DNA of 64,000 bases from Chrysoporthe austroafricana (GCA_001051155.2 JYIP02000003.1:1674001-1738000), one strand, 5' to 3'; positions 44,862-56,747 are shown, numbered from the stretch's first letter. A program made the numbers and translations. The notes: generated by a model from the sequence alone, not told the origin.

Positions 44862-46464
44862 ATGTCGGTGCTCCCCATGCTTGCGCCGCGGGAGAGCGAG
44901 AACAGCATCACGATAGTCACCAGCTCGCGGCTGTCCTATTACCCCATCACGGAATGGGATATACGGGTCATCATCGTCCTCTGGGTGCTCTTCTTCGTCA
45001 CTTCTGTCTTCGTCGTCCTCCGCCTGTACTCGCGCGTCAAAATCCTCCAGTTTTATGCCCTCGAGGACTACCTCTATAACCTTGCCTTTGTAAGCTGGAT
45101 ATTCTCCTTTTCGTACTCTTTTTGTGTCCAACGGCCCGCTGCTGTTTCTGGTAGCCTAAGGCCGCGTCTCGTTTGTTTGGTCCTCCGTCGTTTGCGGTCC
45201 CAGAATATCGGATGGTATAAACGCATAGTTTAGCATGGCGGCCCCAACCGGCCCCGTCCCAGACCGGACGAACGAGCACCAGAGACCGGGAACCCTCATC
45301 TACTACTACTCCCGCCGAAAGAAAGACACGCGAGGATAGGAAGCACGTGCTAACATGCCGGACCCGTCCAGACGATCCTCCTCGCCTACAATGCCATAAT
45401 AACCTTCTACTCCTACCATGGTCTGGGCAGCCAGCTCCTCTCGGTGATGACGACGGCCGATGTGCGGCTCGCCGTCGTCTTCGAGAACGTCCTCTACGAC
45501 CTCGCCTCGGTCGGCCTCCTCGTCGCCAAGTCCTCCCTCATCTCTTTCCTTATGCGCCTCGTGCCCCAGCACCACTCCCTGCTCTGCTGGCGCGTCCTTA
45601 TCATCGGGCCCCTCGTGGCCTTGGCCATCGTCTCCTTCGGCGCCATGATGGCCATGTGGGCCCGCTGCTTCAGCGAGCTGGACGGGTCCACCCTGCTCTG
45701 CGCCGACATCACCAACGCCATGCACTGGATGCAGGTCGCTGCTGGCTTCTCCGTCGCCATCGACCTGTGGTACGCCGCGATGCCCTGGTACCTGCTGCAC
45801 AGGCTCACGAGGCCCAGGAGGGAGAAGTATCTGGTGCAGGGGAGCATGAGCCTAGGCGTGATCGCGGCCGGGTGTGGGATCGCGAGGGCGCTGAGCATCT
45901 ATCCGGCGGCGACCAACGAGGATGCGAAGTCTGGTATGCTTGCTTGCCCTGAACAACCTCCCCGCGAGCCAATTTCCCCTGCTGACGCGAACACCAAAAC
46001 AATTAGCCGCGATCCTCTACCTCTGGCACGGCGCCGAGATGGCCGTCACGATGATCTGCATCGGCATGCCCGTGTGCCGCCCGGCCGTCAGCTCGATGTT
46101 GCAGGCGCTCGGCATCCGGGTGCACTCCTTTCGGACCTCCAAGGAGCACAACAGCAATAACACCAACAGCAACTACCCACAGACGGCCTCGTACATCCGC
46201 AACTTCGGCGCGAACGCCACCTGGGAGCAGGCCGTGGGCGCCGGCGACGTGGATTCGTGGAGCCAGCGCCGGATCCTAGGCGTGGGCGACACCACGTCGG
46301 GCGCCACGAGCGGGCCCCGCGGGAGTGTCGGCGGGACCAAGGAGTGCCCCGGGCCGGAGGGCAAGGAGTCCGAGCTCGGGTTCCCGATGCGATCGATGAG
46401 CAAGAGCGGGATCACGGTGACCAAGACGGTGGACATCACGAACGGGAGGAAGACCTCGCGGTGA
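44862..46464 (+). CDS. PTH11-like / fungal rhodopsin-domain integral membrane protein
   Basis: Three exons (44862-45089, 45372-45933, 46007-46464) encode 415 residues. All junctions keep the frame; intron 1 is long for the window at 282 nt. Seven hydrophobic helices can be traced: IRVIIVLWVLFFVTSVFVV, TILLAYNAIITFY, LYDLASVGLLVAKSSLISF, VLIIGPLVALAIVSFGAM, MQVAAGFSVAIDLWYAAMP, SMSLGVIAAGCGIARALSI and AILYLWHGAEMAVTMICIG. This order and the WHGAEMAVTMICIGMPVCRP segment match the fungal seven-helix family that includes Magnaporthe Pth11. There is no CFEM domain at the N-terminus. The C-terminal tail is hydrophilic, rich in Gly, Ser and Thr. A surface-sensing receptor role is known for Pth11; for this member it is an inference. 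Confidence 0.88.
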
Positions 46465-47187
46465 GGCCGCGCCGGTCAGTTCTTTTTCTCTCTGTTGTCA
46501 GGGGCGGCGCGTCTTTCCCAATTGAATGAATGATACCTTATGGGCATATCAGAGAGGCCATCTGATAGCCCGGAGCAGGAGTTCGGGCGACTGGGCGGCA
46601 TTTCTCAAGAGGGCATTTTCCCCCGCGGAGTAAGCGATGCGGGCGAATTGCGCACGTTCGATACCTTTTATCTGTCTGTAGTGTTCCCGAATAGCTCAAC
46701 ACTTCTCCATCACTCTGCCCTCGATGTTAATGGGATCGGTGCGAGTCCCGCCTAATAGACACCTGCCTCGAGACCGTGTCCTCATGAAACGCATGTCGGC
46801 CTTGGCGGAGCCGAGATGTCACCGGCACTCTGGAGCGTGTCACTGTGGAGCGGTTATTGCATCTGATCATCTAACTCCGGTCTATGTTTGTGCGGAAACA
46901 GAAAGGACTAATATACAAGCCTCTGGCCAGTCATCTTTGCCAAACGCTCCCAAGCCCAGATCCCGACCAAGACAGCCCCCAACAGGACGACAGTGAGCCC
47001 TCCTCGCCGAGACGCCATCGACTCTACATGCAAAACAGACCAAGGACGACGTCTTAGCTTTATGTCTTAATAACCCGGTGGATGCGTATCCTCTATGAGC
47101 GCCACCCCCTGTCACCGCCAGACTGCGCTGAACTCCCCCGTGTCTACCGCACGTAACTACTCTCTCCCAGATCGTGTATGGAGGCAT
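46465..47187. other. Intergenic region between convergent genes
   Basis: 3' flanks of the PTH11-like and phosphate-carrier genes. Nothing recognised. Confidence 0.5.
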
Positions 47188-48519
47188 TTATTTCGCTATT
47201 TCTACCCCCCCAGTCGCGCCTAGTGCTTTTTTCACGTCGCCTGCCTCGCTATTAGTCTGAGGATGCTTTGTGGAGATGTGGTTGAGCGTGACTTACCGTA
47301 GATGGCGAACTGGAATGCGGTCAGGGTACCGACCATGAACAGACGGGCACCAATACCGGTGTAAGAGCCGCGGATTCCAAGCTCCTTGCCGATCTTGACC
47401 AGGCGGGACATAGTGCCCTCACCGGGCAGACCCTTGGTCTTGTTGATCTTGGACAGCATGGTGTCGGCGGGCTGGGAAACGATGGCGGCGGCGAAACCGG
47501 CGATCAGACCGGAGCCGAGGTTGACGGTAGTCTGGGCGCCGTCGGACATCTCGTTCTTGGGGTAGGCGCGGTAGACAGCCTCGGCGACCTTCTCGTAGAC
47601 GACGAATTTGGCCATAGTATAAGGGATCCTGTCGGGTGGGGAAACAAGCGTGTAAGCAAATATGGCAGAACATCCCGGGGGCCCGAGGGAGGTGGGTCCC
47701 GGCCGGTTCGAAGGACGGGGCAGCGGAGGGCGGAAGGGGCAAGGAGACTTACTGCTTGAACAGGATGGGGCCGAAACCAGCGTAGAAGGCGCCGACACCC
47801 TCCTGGCTCAGCATCTTGCTGAAGCCGCTCAACAGGCCAGAAGCGTAGGTCGGCTCAGAGACGAGACGGATACGGGTGGCCTCAAGGGGGCAGAGGGCGA
47901 TGTCGGCGAAGAACTCGGCGCACGCAGAGGAGGCCAGGTAGACGCCGGTGCGGTAGTTGGAGGCATTCTCGTAGCCGAGCAGGTTGATGGACTGCTGCTT
48001 GAAGAACTCGTATCCTCCGAACTTGAAGGCGCCCTGCAGGAAGTAACCGGCGGCGGTGGGGCCAAAGCCGGTCAACAGAGCGCCGGCACCCTCGTTCTGG
48101 ATGACCTGCTTGAAGCCACCGATCATACCGCGGTTGTAGGTGACGGGGTCGAGCTGGATACGGGTCTTGACGCTGCGGGGTGGGGCATTGTCAGCTGTGA
48201 GAGCTCTGGATGGGCCTGCCATACAGGCTGGACGGCCTCTCGGGCTTGTGACGGGAGGGCGACCGCATCGGCCGCGAAGCTGAAACGCCGAGATATGGCT
48301 GAGGCGGTGGGAGACGAGAGGGCATCACGAGGAGCAGAGATCGACGTACACATCGACGGGGGTCAGAGCACCGTGTGTCACCGAGCAGCAGATGGCACCG
48401 GCGAGGGCGAATCTGGAGTAGAGGGCGACACCGCTGAGCTGGGCCGGGGCGGCGGCAGCGGCCTTCTGGACAACGGCATCAACCTTGGTCGAGCCGGTGG
48501 ACTGCGTTGGGGCTGCCAT
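47188..48519 (-). CDS. MIR1: Mitochondrial phosphate carrier
   Basis: Four exons (48519-48350, 48172-47753, 47628-47297, 47240-47188) encode 324 residues, and all junctions are clean. The mitochondrial carrier signature occurs three times: [19 protein letters not shown] and PADTMLSKI, in three repeats of about 100 residues with six helices. [23 protein letters not shown], the [20 protein letters not shown] segment and the C-terminal KKALGATGG identify it as the phosphate carrier rather than another solute carrier. It imports phosphate with protons across the inner membrane for ATP synthesis. The last exon is only 53 nt, so simple frame reading misses the true C-terminus. Introns 1-3 are 177, 124 and 56 nt. 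Codon use is strongly biased (C- and G-ending), as for a highly expressed gene. Confidence 0.96.
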
Positions 48520-49436
48520 CGTGACTGTCTGGGAGGGACTTGATTATGGACTAGGAAGAAAAAGGGGGGATGACAAGACAAGAATGGAGTGGAGAGAGGC
48601 GAGCTGGATCTCGGCGCGAATGTAGAGTGGAGGGAGGGCGGTGATGTTGGTGATGCTGGAACGCAAAGAACAACAAAAGTTTTATCTAGCCTTGGCAGGA
48701 CAGCATACAGAAAATGGCTCTCTCTGTGCTCGGGTCGGAACGGGTCTGGTCTTGGGGTCTAGCAGGGATATCACGGGCCTCAGGGTGAGCCGTACCGCTA
48801 GCTTCTGCCCTGTTCCTCACTCTGGTGTCTGGGTACTCAACACGTACTGCGGCAGTGTGCGGCAGTACGTAGTATGTACCGTAGCATAGTAGCTATGCCT
48901 GGTAGTACTTACTGCGGCAGGGAGACCCACCGCCAATGACCTTGGCTGACCTTGGCATGTGCCTTCAGCCCTCCAGTTACGACGGCAGCTTTCCCCTTGC
49001 TGACTGATGATGCAACCTGGCGGTGGACGACAGTCTGTCCGTCCTCGCCAGCGGTATCACGAAATCTGTGCAAGATCGACCATTGCGAATTCGCGCCATA
49101 GAAGTATGAATTAATTCTCATTAAGGACCGCACCCCTTTCTCCTAGCGATGACGGTTCCATGGTTGCTGCGAGATTGGTGAGCGAGGCTGGAGACACGTG
49201 TCTGCCAGCCACAAAGTTGCTGACGTAGAGAGCTCCCGGCGGCACAAAGAGTGAAGACCTCACAGGTCTCGCGGGAAGACGGCCCAAGAAGCATGCACCA
49301 AGTGGTGGCATCAGCTGAAGTCCACCGGACAACCACCATGTTTTCCACGGCCGGGCTTGACCTGATCCACAAGAGCATCAACGTGCACAACCAGGTGTGG
49401 CTGCGGCCAGGAAGCCCAAGTGCTGTGCACACGAGC
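48520..49436. other. Intergenic region upstream of the phosphate carrier
   Basis: Promoter region of MIR1 and 3' flank of the next gene. It contains a 9-bp inverted repeat, ACGTACTGC at 48842-48850 and GCAGTACGT at 48862-48870, about 330 bp upstream of the MIR1 start. The inner sequence again has GCGGCAGT units. It could be a regulator-binding palindrome. Confidence 0.45.
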
Positions 49437-49972
49437 CTAGACCACCTGCCACTCCTCCTCAGCATCCTCCGTCTCGACCACATCCCACTCCTCCTTCTTG
49501 CGCTTCTCCTTTGCCCTGATCTCCTCGAGCTCGGCCTCCTTCTTCTTGCTTGCCTCCGCCGCCTTCTCCGTCATCGACAGCAGCTTCTCGAAGTCCGCCG
49601 ACAGGTCGAACCCTGTCGGCTTCAGCTTCTCGTTCAACCAGTTGCGTATCTTGTCCGCCACCACCTGGTTGTAGGGAGGCTCCTTGTTGACGTTGCACTC
49701 GAGCTTCCCGATCAGGCTCCAGATCTCGCTACGCAAGGCCCGGCGCTTGACGCTATTGGGGTCGCAGCATTGCAACTGTCTCAGGCGACTCTGCAAGTCC
49801 ATGGACGTCAATGGCCAGTCAGGGCTAGAGTCATGAGAGGGTATTGGTTGAAAGGGAGGGGACTTCGTACAGCGACGCGTGCCATGAAGATGGAGGTGTT
49901 GATGTATTTGGTGGCTCCAGTGGAGATTTTGACCAGCTCAGGGTCCTCCGCGAGAGTCTTCTCGGGAGGCAT
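49437..49972 (-). CDS. Small helical protein of unknown function
   Basis: Two exons (49972-49871, 49790-49437) over an 80-nt intron give 151 residues. It starts MPPEKTLAEDPELVKI, has a helical middle with a CC pair (QLQCCDPNS) and a conserved-looking KEPPYNQVVADKIRNWL, and ends in a charged coiled coil (KKKEAELEEIRAKEKRKKEEW) and an acidic tail. No signal peptide or membrane helix. The two exons share phase 0 and codon use, so I take it as a real gene. I do not recognise the family. Confidence 0.65.
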
Positions 49973-50712
49973 TTTGGTTTCGACACGGGCGGTCCTGATG
50001 GTAGAGATTCGAGTGCCTCTAGATGAGTTGAGGAGGTGGACGGGTCCTTGGTCTAGCGAAAATACTGGGAGAACTCGATCGAGAAGCGGCGGATATCGTT
50101 CGAGTGCAGGTAAGAGACAGCTTGACGCCTTTTTTTTTTCATTTTTTTTTTTTTCACCCCCTTCTCTTTTTCTTTTATCCTTGATGGTGGCCAGACTCGC
50201 TCATCTCAGACGTGGGAGTTGCAATGGTACAACGAAGTCCTATGTGCTTTGTTGACCGCATCGCAGGCGAAGTCGAGAGAAATGGCTGACAAGGGCGGCA
50301 GTCGTGCCGTTTCGTGAGAATATTGCGTTGACCAGCAGGAAAGAGTTCCGAGGCTGTTGGCTTGTTGCTCCAAATAGTGACGATGCTTGGGCATCAGAAG
50401 TCTGAATTACTGCCGGAAGGAGGGGCGGGCAGATTGCTGTGCTTCCGGGGACATGCTTGGCACAGGGGAAGTTGACAGTACAAAACGTGCTGCTTTTAAT
50501 CTACAGCGGTTCCATCATCACATCAAGTGGCGAGGGCCAGGGCGTCAAGTGACCCAATCATCGACGTTGAGGAGCTAAGCAGCCCTGGCGTGCCTGTGCT
50601 CGTGCTCATGTACGTGTTCCTGTTCACGCCTGTTCACGTCCATGACTGCTAACACCTGGTGTAAGTGAAAGAGTCGGGCTGTCGTCAAAGAGAAGTCGTT
50701 TTTTGTCTCCTT

Positions 50713-50743
<31 letters not shown>

Positions 50744-50745
50744 CG

Positions 50746-50802
<57 letters not shown>

Positions 50803-50830
50803 CATNTTTTGAAGGGTTTGTTTTTTTTTT

Positions 50831-50861
<31 letters not shown>

Positions 50862-51149
50862 GGCACAGGAGATGTAGTCCATTTGTCCTGTTCTTTTTGT
50901 AAGATGATAAAGATGTCTCAGCTGTATTGTGAACGTAGTTGCCTAAGTGCAGCCCCGATCAACCACCGCCGCGCAGTTATGGCAAGCTTCTCTTTCACCA
51001 GGCTGATCGAACCTCCCAGCCCCCTCTGCCCTCAGAGATTTAGGGGCCTGAGGCGAGTCCATCAAATCATCTCTGGCCGGGTCTCGTGCTCAGGCAATCA
51101 ACACGCTAGTAGATGGCGTTTTGGGATGCTACGGTTGATCTGCGTCTCC
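49973..51149. other. Intergenic region with T tracts
   Basis: Upstream region of the small helical protein plus simple-sequence DNA. Two T runs lie at 50131-50155; the large poly-T block is listed separately. No gene supported. Confidence 0.5.
50715..50861. repeat. Poly-T block with an N, likely assembly blemish
   Basis: Almost 150 bases of T broken only by short islands (CGGG, CAT, an N at 50806, GAAGGGTTTG, CCC). It produces meaningless poly-Lys and poly-Phe frames. A homopolymer of this length with an ambiguous base is typical of a badly resolved or mis-joined stretch. Confidence 0.9.
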
Positions 51150-51960
51150 TAGTTGAAGCAGCTCCTCGAGTTGCGCAACGTGGTCACCGAAGCTAGGAAA
51201 TGTTAGCCAGTTTATCCAGGATGCCTATCCTGCGCGCCAGCCAGCTCCGGAACATCTGGTGCATCATTTCAGGTACGTTATCGACTTGTCTGCTTGTCAG
51301 CTACCTCTAGCAGCTCAACTTCTTTGGCATACCCCGGCTACTCCTTAACGACATCCATGAGTGCCTCGGTTATCGAACACGCCCCTAGGCGTTTCTACTC
51401 TGCCTTAATGTCAAGCTTAAATAAAGCCCATACCCCGCTATCTGTCGGCCCGTTTCGTAATATTTATTCTGTTCCTTCTTCGTTCTCACTTCCGCAGTTC
51501 TCACCATTTTCTACTGATACTTTTCAGCGGTCTCTCATGGGCGAGCCTTGGTCTCCTCCTTCTCAATGCCAGCCTCGTGCTCCTCCTGCTCAAGCCATCT
51601 GTGTTGTGCCACATCATAAGTTTGCACTTCAGTCTCCTCTTCTTAAGACGCTGCTCTTCCGCTCTGCGCTCCGGCTCGCGAAATGCAATCGACTACTCCG
51701 CAGTTCTCGCTCGGGCCGACCAACAACGATCGCTCCTCCAACACCTCGTGGCATGAGGCTAGTGAGTTCTGCATAAGCGACGGTATATACACTGCTCCCT
51801 ACCGCTGCATGCCGCGTTTGCAGTCACACTACCAGCTTCATCAATGACAATGTTTAGTAGAGGTAATGTTCCTACGCTACGATGCATCTCAAAGTCAGCT
51901 TTACATATGACTATGGAGGAATGAGGGCCAGCCATCTCTTCCACCAAATCAAAAGCTCTT
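51150..51960 (-). pseudogene. Decayed protein-coding gene, possibly BTB/POZ-like
   Basis: The minus strand carries protein-like text in pieces. Near 51960-51890: NFEGRAFDLVEEMAGPHSS and ICKADFEMHRS, followed by a GTAGGA donor. Next comes a Glu/Lys/Gln-rich charged stretch with stops. Then, from about 51410 to 51290: LDIKAE, stop, KRLGACSITEALMDVVKE, stop, PGYAKEVELLEVAD. The two stops in the last part are TAG where a Trp (TGG) would fit, as in RIP. The domain order (N-terminal fold, charged insert, C-terminal helices) recalls fungal BTB/POZ proteins, but the match is loose. Another decayed gene type is possible. Confidence 0.35.
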
Positions 51961-52237
51961 CCTTCAAAGTTATGGATGGGCTCGTCTAACGACCAGTCGT
52001 TTCAACGAAAACAAAGCATTCTTGAGTCTTACACTCAGCAGTTCTCGGCTTCCTAAGGTGTTTCCCGAGTTCCCAGAACGCTGTAATGTTAGGAAATCCA
52101 TCTAATTGGCATTCATTCCAGAGTCAAAGTACTCCCAATCTCCTCCATTAAGTGGACAAGATGAAGTCCGAAAGAACAGTATATGGAGTGCAGATCGAGA
52201 CATCCGCAACATCCGCAAGCCTACCAAAAGTCCGACC

Positions 52238-54013
52238 TCACTTCTCACCGTTCAACTTCGAGATCTCCTTGTTCTTCTCAACCTCTCTCAATTGACCGTG
52301 CATCCGACCAAACTGCCACTCGGGAAGAGTGATTCCAGTCTGCTCATTGATGGTCGTCATGAGTGGAGGCAGCATTTGGTAGACATCTGATAATCTGGTC
52401 AGTTTCAAAGTCTTCAATCTCAATGTATCCTTTATCGTGAAGCTCACTGCGCATGGTGTCGATATTACTAGACGACCCGCTGTCGCCAGCTTGAGCCCCA
52501 GTGTTCCACACGCTGATCTTAGGCTGTAGTCCGCGGATGGCATTGGCATTGGCATTAGCAAGCTCGACGTAAGTGCCCTCCTTGATCATCAGGTACTGCA
52601 GAAGACCAGAAGCCCCGCCGAAGGCCTCGGCCATCTTGCCGTACGCAACGGCAAGCGCGGCCATACCCTCAGCCTCCTTGAGCTGGACCTGCAGGCGTGC
52701 CTCGCTGTCCTTGATGGATGCATAATTGGCAGCATCAGCGCCCGTACGCGTCTTGTACGCCTCAGCGTCCGCAGTTTGGTTGGCCGCCTCGAAGCCGGCC
52801 TTAGCCTCTGCCTGCACCTCATATGCGCGGGCGTCAGCATTTGCCCTGGCGTCAACCTGAACCTCATACGCTTTCGCGTCAGCGGCCTGCTGCTTGGCCT
52901 CACGGGCAATTGTAGCCTTGACAACATCGTTGGCACGGAGGCGCTCCATTTCAGCAGCCGCACGCTTGACCTCGACCTCGCGCTTGAGTTCCTCATCTTT
53001 GGACTCGGTGGCACGCAAGGCCTCTATCTTGGCAATGTCGACGTTCCGGCTGTAGACGGTCTTGCGGGTGGCGAGGTTGGCCTCTGCGGCAGCCCTCTCG
53101 CTGTCCCGCTCTGTCTTCTGGACGGCCGTCTCGGCGTTGATCTTGGCGATCTCCCGCTCCTGCTCGCCGATGCGCTTCGCCTCGCCGACATTTCCGCGCA
53201 GCTGGGCCTCGGCCACGTCAATGCGCGCCTGGTTGGTGGCACCCTCGTGGGCCTTGCGCGCTAGGGACTCGAAGTAGTTGCTCTCAGGGGCATCACGCAA
53301 CTCCTTGACATTCGCGTTGTAGATCTTCAAGCCGAATTGATCGAGCTCGCTCTGAATGTTGCGGAAGATTCGGCGCTCTGAGAGCTGTCAGTCGCTTGAA
53401 CGCGACAATACTTAGCCTAAGTTGAGATGAAAGGAACCACCCCAGGGGAACCCGGCTGGGGGGCACTTACTGAACTCCTCACGCTCTGTGAAGATCTCTT
53501 CCATGGTCATGGACGATACAAGCACACGAGTCTCGCCTTCGATAATGCCTTTGACGATATTTCCCAAAAACTGAGTGGTGTTCGAGGCCGACTTTTTGGC
53601 GCTGTTGTCTGTCAACAACATCGCGTATTTCATCAGAGAATCACCACGGTCTTCCTGAGAATGACCTTCAACAGTCCCCTGTCTTTCTCGGGGGCTCGAT
53701 GAGTTTGCTCCTCTGGCATTTACATCGGGTCCGACTGTGAACACGACCGGAAGGAGAAATTGTAACTTCTCCTTCGTCATTGCCTGGAGACTAATGGCAT
53801 AGTCGTGAGGTTGTACGCTAGAAGGCAGGTTCAGTATGAACACGCTGGAAGAGGCCGGACAGGGACTTGGAAACGCCATTCATCGTACCTGAAGCGGATG
53901 TATTTTTGGAAAGGCCACACCATGGCCGATTTGCAGATCTTGACGGTATCGATTCCCAAGCCAGTAATGGCGAGGTACTCGTCCGGTGCCGACACCTTGT
54001 AGAAAGCAGGCAT
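52238..54013 (-). CDS. Flotillin-like protein
   Basis: Four exons (54013-53889, 53817-53471, 53377-52448, 52386-52238) encode 516 residues; introns are 71, 93 and 61 nt and every junction keeps the frame. The N-terminal half is the SPFH/band-7 domain (YLAITGLGIDTVKI, MTKEKLQFLLPVVFTVGPD, ILDN-like FLGNIVKGIIEGETR, FGLKIYNANVKEL). The second half is the flotillin coiled coil, rich in Ala, Glu, Lys and Arg, with repeated AxAYEVQ and ADAEAYK units. It ends with the typical LPPLMTTINEQTGITLPEW. Flotillins sit on the inner face of the plasma membrane and scaffold sterol-rich microdomains. The N-terminal MPAFYKVSAPDEY matches fungal and animal family starts. Upstream exons are not needed. Confidence 0.95.
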
Positions 54014-55693
54014 TTTGTTGGTTCAACTGGATAGGAAAATTCAATGCTTGATGTCAAGTGATGGGCTTGTTGATATGGATACTTCTCCCAGATTCGGCAA
54101 CAGAAAAAGGTCGGCCAATTTATGACGGTAATTTTGTAAATTTCTTTCGGAGCTTTCGGAGGATGTGAACTGAATCTGCCGGATGCCTAGGTGGTCTCCG
54201 GATTGCAGTCGAAGAGATGATGGCAATCCGCTGTTTAAACGAAGTCAGCGACTATCAGAGCGCTGCACAAAAACGGCTTACAAGCAACTGCGTGCCATCT
54301 TGCATGTTGCATCGAGAGAGAAGAAAAAGAAAAGAAAAAGAGGCATGAATTGAAGAACGCACCCCGCATATCACAGCATTTATATATTTTGAGGCTCATG
54401 TAGAGCACATACGATTATCCTCTGCCATCCTAAATTCATGAAGATCAGCCCATTAGCACGGGAGAGGCATATTTCTAGGGCCCGTATTACGCGCTCGTAT
54501 TGGGTTACTGCTGCCTGCCACACCTTCCTGCACGGCTTTCCGCAAGGCATTTGGCAAATGAGCCACAACGTGGTTCCCACACTCTCTTGGCCCTACTACC
54601 ATGATCCTGCGTTTGGTTGCAGCTGCCGAGGTCCATGCATTAGGCTTCTTCCGTACGGAATTCATCATGCATGTCGACGGAGCGGCAAAATCGCGTCAGA
54701 TTTTCATGTTAGCATGGTCTAGAAGCTATATAGCGTGTCGGTTACCCCGATTCGGTCAATGAAGGTCTTTCAGATAGCCTGTGCGAGCCTCCGTCCTTGC
54801 TTGACGCGTGGCACAGGGCTTGATAATCTCGAGCTTCCAGATCGACCTTGAACTCATAGGTTCATTGCATACAAATCATGTGATCGGTGCAAAAATGTAC
54901 GCATGCGAACAACAGATCACTTTAGTCGGGCGTCGTCAGTGGTGCCTTCTGATGACACTTGGCAAATGGACGTGCCTGTCTCGTGATATCTCACAACCTC
55001 ATCCGATTCGTTGAACTTGTAACCGTCGCAGCCCAAAAAGACCAAGTCCAGCTGACCTTGCCCCTCACCATAAGGGCGTAAATTATTACTATTCCTCGAT
55101 TCCTGTCTTATCTTGAGCCCCATCCTTCTGCCCGGCGGTGACGGCATCTAAGCCCCCACGATAGACCAGAGTTGATGACCATTAGACTTGGGCCGTTTCA
55201 AGCAGGACATTGTTCATGGAGCTCTAGAAGCATTTAAATCCGACCTACTCTTCAGGTATTTCTGCACTGCCTACAAAGCCAAGCCGAATGACCTTAGTTT
55301 ACATAGCAGCTCCTGCAAGCCAAGCGTAAGCAGCGTGACTTTAAAGGAACTGATCAGCTTGGGTGAGCTTTGCGCGAATTAGGCCCTCACAAGCGCGTTT
55401 ATAGCCAATCTAGGTTAGTCTCAACCTGCCATGTGTTTGTGGCGTGTCACTACTAGACCTCGGATGGCGCTATCCAGACCCTAACTGCATGGCTTGGTAC
55501 TGTGACGCCTTGTGTGCTCAGCCATCACTGTCTCTCATTCTTGTTCCTTTTTCTATTTCCATTCGCGCCCATCGAGATAGTCGAAGTTCCGAGGATTCGA
55601 GTGCTGCTAAGCCAGCCCTGGGCGGAGTCGCATGCCGCCTGACGCGTCTTGGTCTTAGCAACGCAAGCCCTCGCACAAGAAACTTCGAGCACA
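54014..55693. other. Intergenic region
   Basis: About 1.7 kb between the divergent starts of flotillin and the next gene. Short unrelated frames only; no RNA gene recognised. Confidence 0.5.
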
Positions 55694-56608
55694 ATGTCGC
55701 AACACGAAAGATTCGGTGACGCATCTAGAGGCGTGTATCAGGCATATGAGCCTCCTCCGCCTTACGCTGCAACTGCGAATCAATTTCCAGAGCACTCTCG
55801 TGTCCTCTCGACCGCACAGCCGATCACCCAGGCGTCTCTTGCCCACTCAATCGATCGGACATCTCAACTCATCAGCGAGAATCACGACGCGCAGCTTAAC
55901 CGAATTGCCAGGGAGGATGAAGAACTAGTTCAAAGAATTGTCGGTCTAGTCAGAGAATTCTTGGCTGATGTTTGGAGACACTGTCCGAGCCAAGGGGATG
56001 CCACGGTTCACCGAGAGTTTAGATCGGAATTATATGTTGCACCCGAGAGGGCTGTCCCCCTCTCATGCGGCTGGAGACTCTCTGGTGCGGACATCAGACG
56101 ACAAGATAATGTCTACGTCCAAGAATCGAGGGTAAATCAAAAGCTCAAAGAGGTTGGTGACCGACACATGAACACAGGAGAGAAGGGATCAAGATGGTCG
56201 CCAGCTGGTCATCAAATTGACGCAAAGTGGGCTTATGAGCTCGAAGAAGGTGATACGGGGGTATCTCAGAGCTCTTTATGGTGGAAAGACGAGGCACAAG
56301 CTCACCGCCTAGCTCGCTGTCTGGCTACAGAGTTCTCGGATAGACATCTCAAGCTTGCAAAGTCTACCTCGAGCGGAGGCATGGATTGCAAGCGCGAGCA
56401 TGAGACCCATGCATTGAACACGCCATCTTACACGAAGAGTACTAGCCAGACTGCACATGCTTGCGAAGATGAGACAGCTGCTGGCTCTGGATATGCAAAA
56501 GCAGCGGTGCGAGCCGAAGAGCTGACTTTCCGACGACAGAACGAGATGGGACTTTGGGAGAGCACATCAGGATGGACCATCGTTGTCACCTGTACATTTA
56601 AGTACTGA
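55694..56608 (+). CDS. Protein of unknown function
   Basis: An intronless frame of 304 residues from MSQHERF. An ATG 45 nt upstream is open, but the chosen one follows a clean leader. The N-terminal 30 residues include PPPPYAA, a possible WW/SH3-binding motif. A helical segment (SQLISENHDAQLNRIARED and ELVQRIVGLVREFL) follows, then a mixed region with WxxxGHQIDAKWAYELEEGD, and a C-terminus GWTIVVTCTFKY. No signal peptide or membrane helix. I do not recognise a domain. The length without stops and the even composition favour a real gene. Confidence 0.6.
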   Translation: MSQHERFGDASRGVYQAYEPPPPYAATANQFPEHSRVLSTAQPITQASLAHSIDRTSQLISENHDAQLNRIAREDEELVQRIVGLVREFLADVWRHCPSQGDATVHREFRSELYVAPERAVPLSCGWRLSGADIRRQDNVYVQESRVNQKLKEVGDRHMNTGEKGSRWSPAGHQIDAKWAYELEEGDTGVSQSSLWWKDEAQAHRLARCLATEFSDRHLKLAKSTSSGGMDCKREHETHALNTPSYTKSTSQTAHACEDETAAGSGYAKAAVRAEELTFRRQNEMGLWESTSGWTIVVTCTFKY

Positions 56609-56747
56609 CCTCTCTCATGCTCACGAAGCTAGCAGAGGCGGTCGAGCAGCCCAGAGAAATCATCACCCCTCTTGCACATACTCCTGTATTGCACGAAGAT
56701 GTCGGCAGCCATGGAAGATGGATGTTTTCTAGCAAGACATTATTCGC

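Noticed and set aside
47662..48543. 293-codon plus-strand frame
   Set aside because: Antisense to the phosphate carrier; it owes its length to the strong G/C third-position bias of that gene.
49251..50255. 334-codon plus-strand frame
   Set aside because: Overlaps the small two-exon gene on the other strand, Leu/Arg-rich without motifs, ends in poly-Phe from a T run.
50575..51152. Poly-Lys and poly-Phe frames
   Set aside because: Produced by the poly-T block with an N; not coding.
51294..51776. 160-codon plus-strand frame
   Set aside because: Ser/Pro/Leu-rich without motifs; the opposite strand reads as a decayed protein gene and explains the frame.
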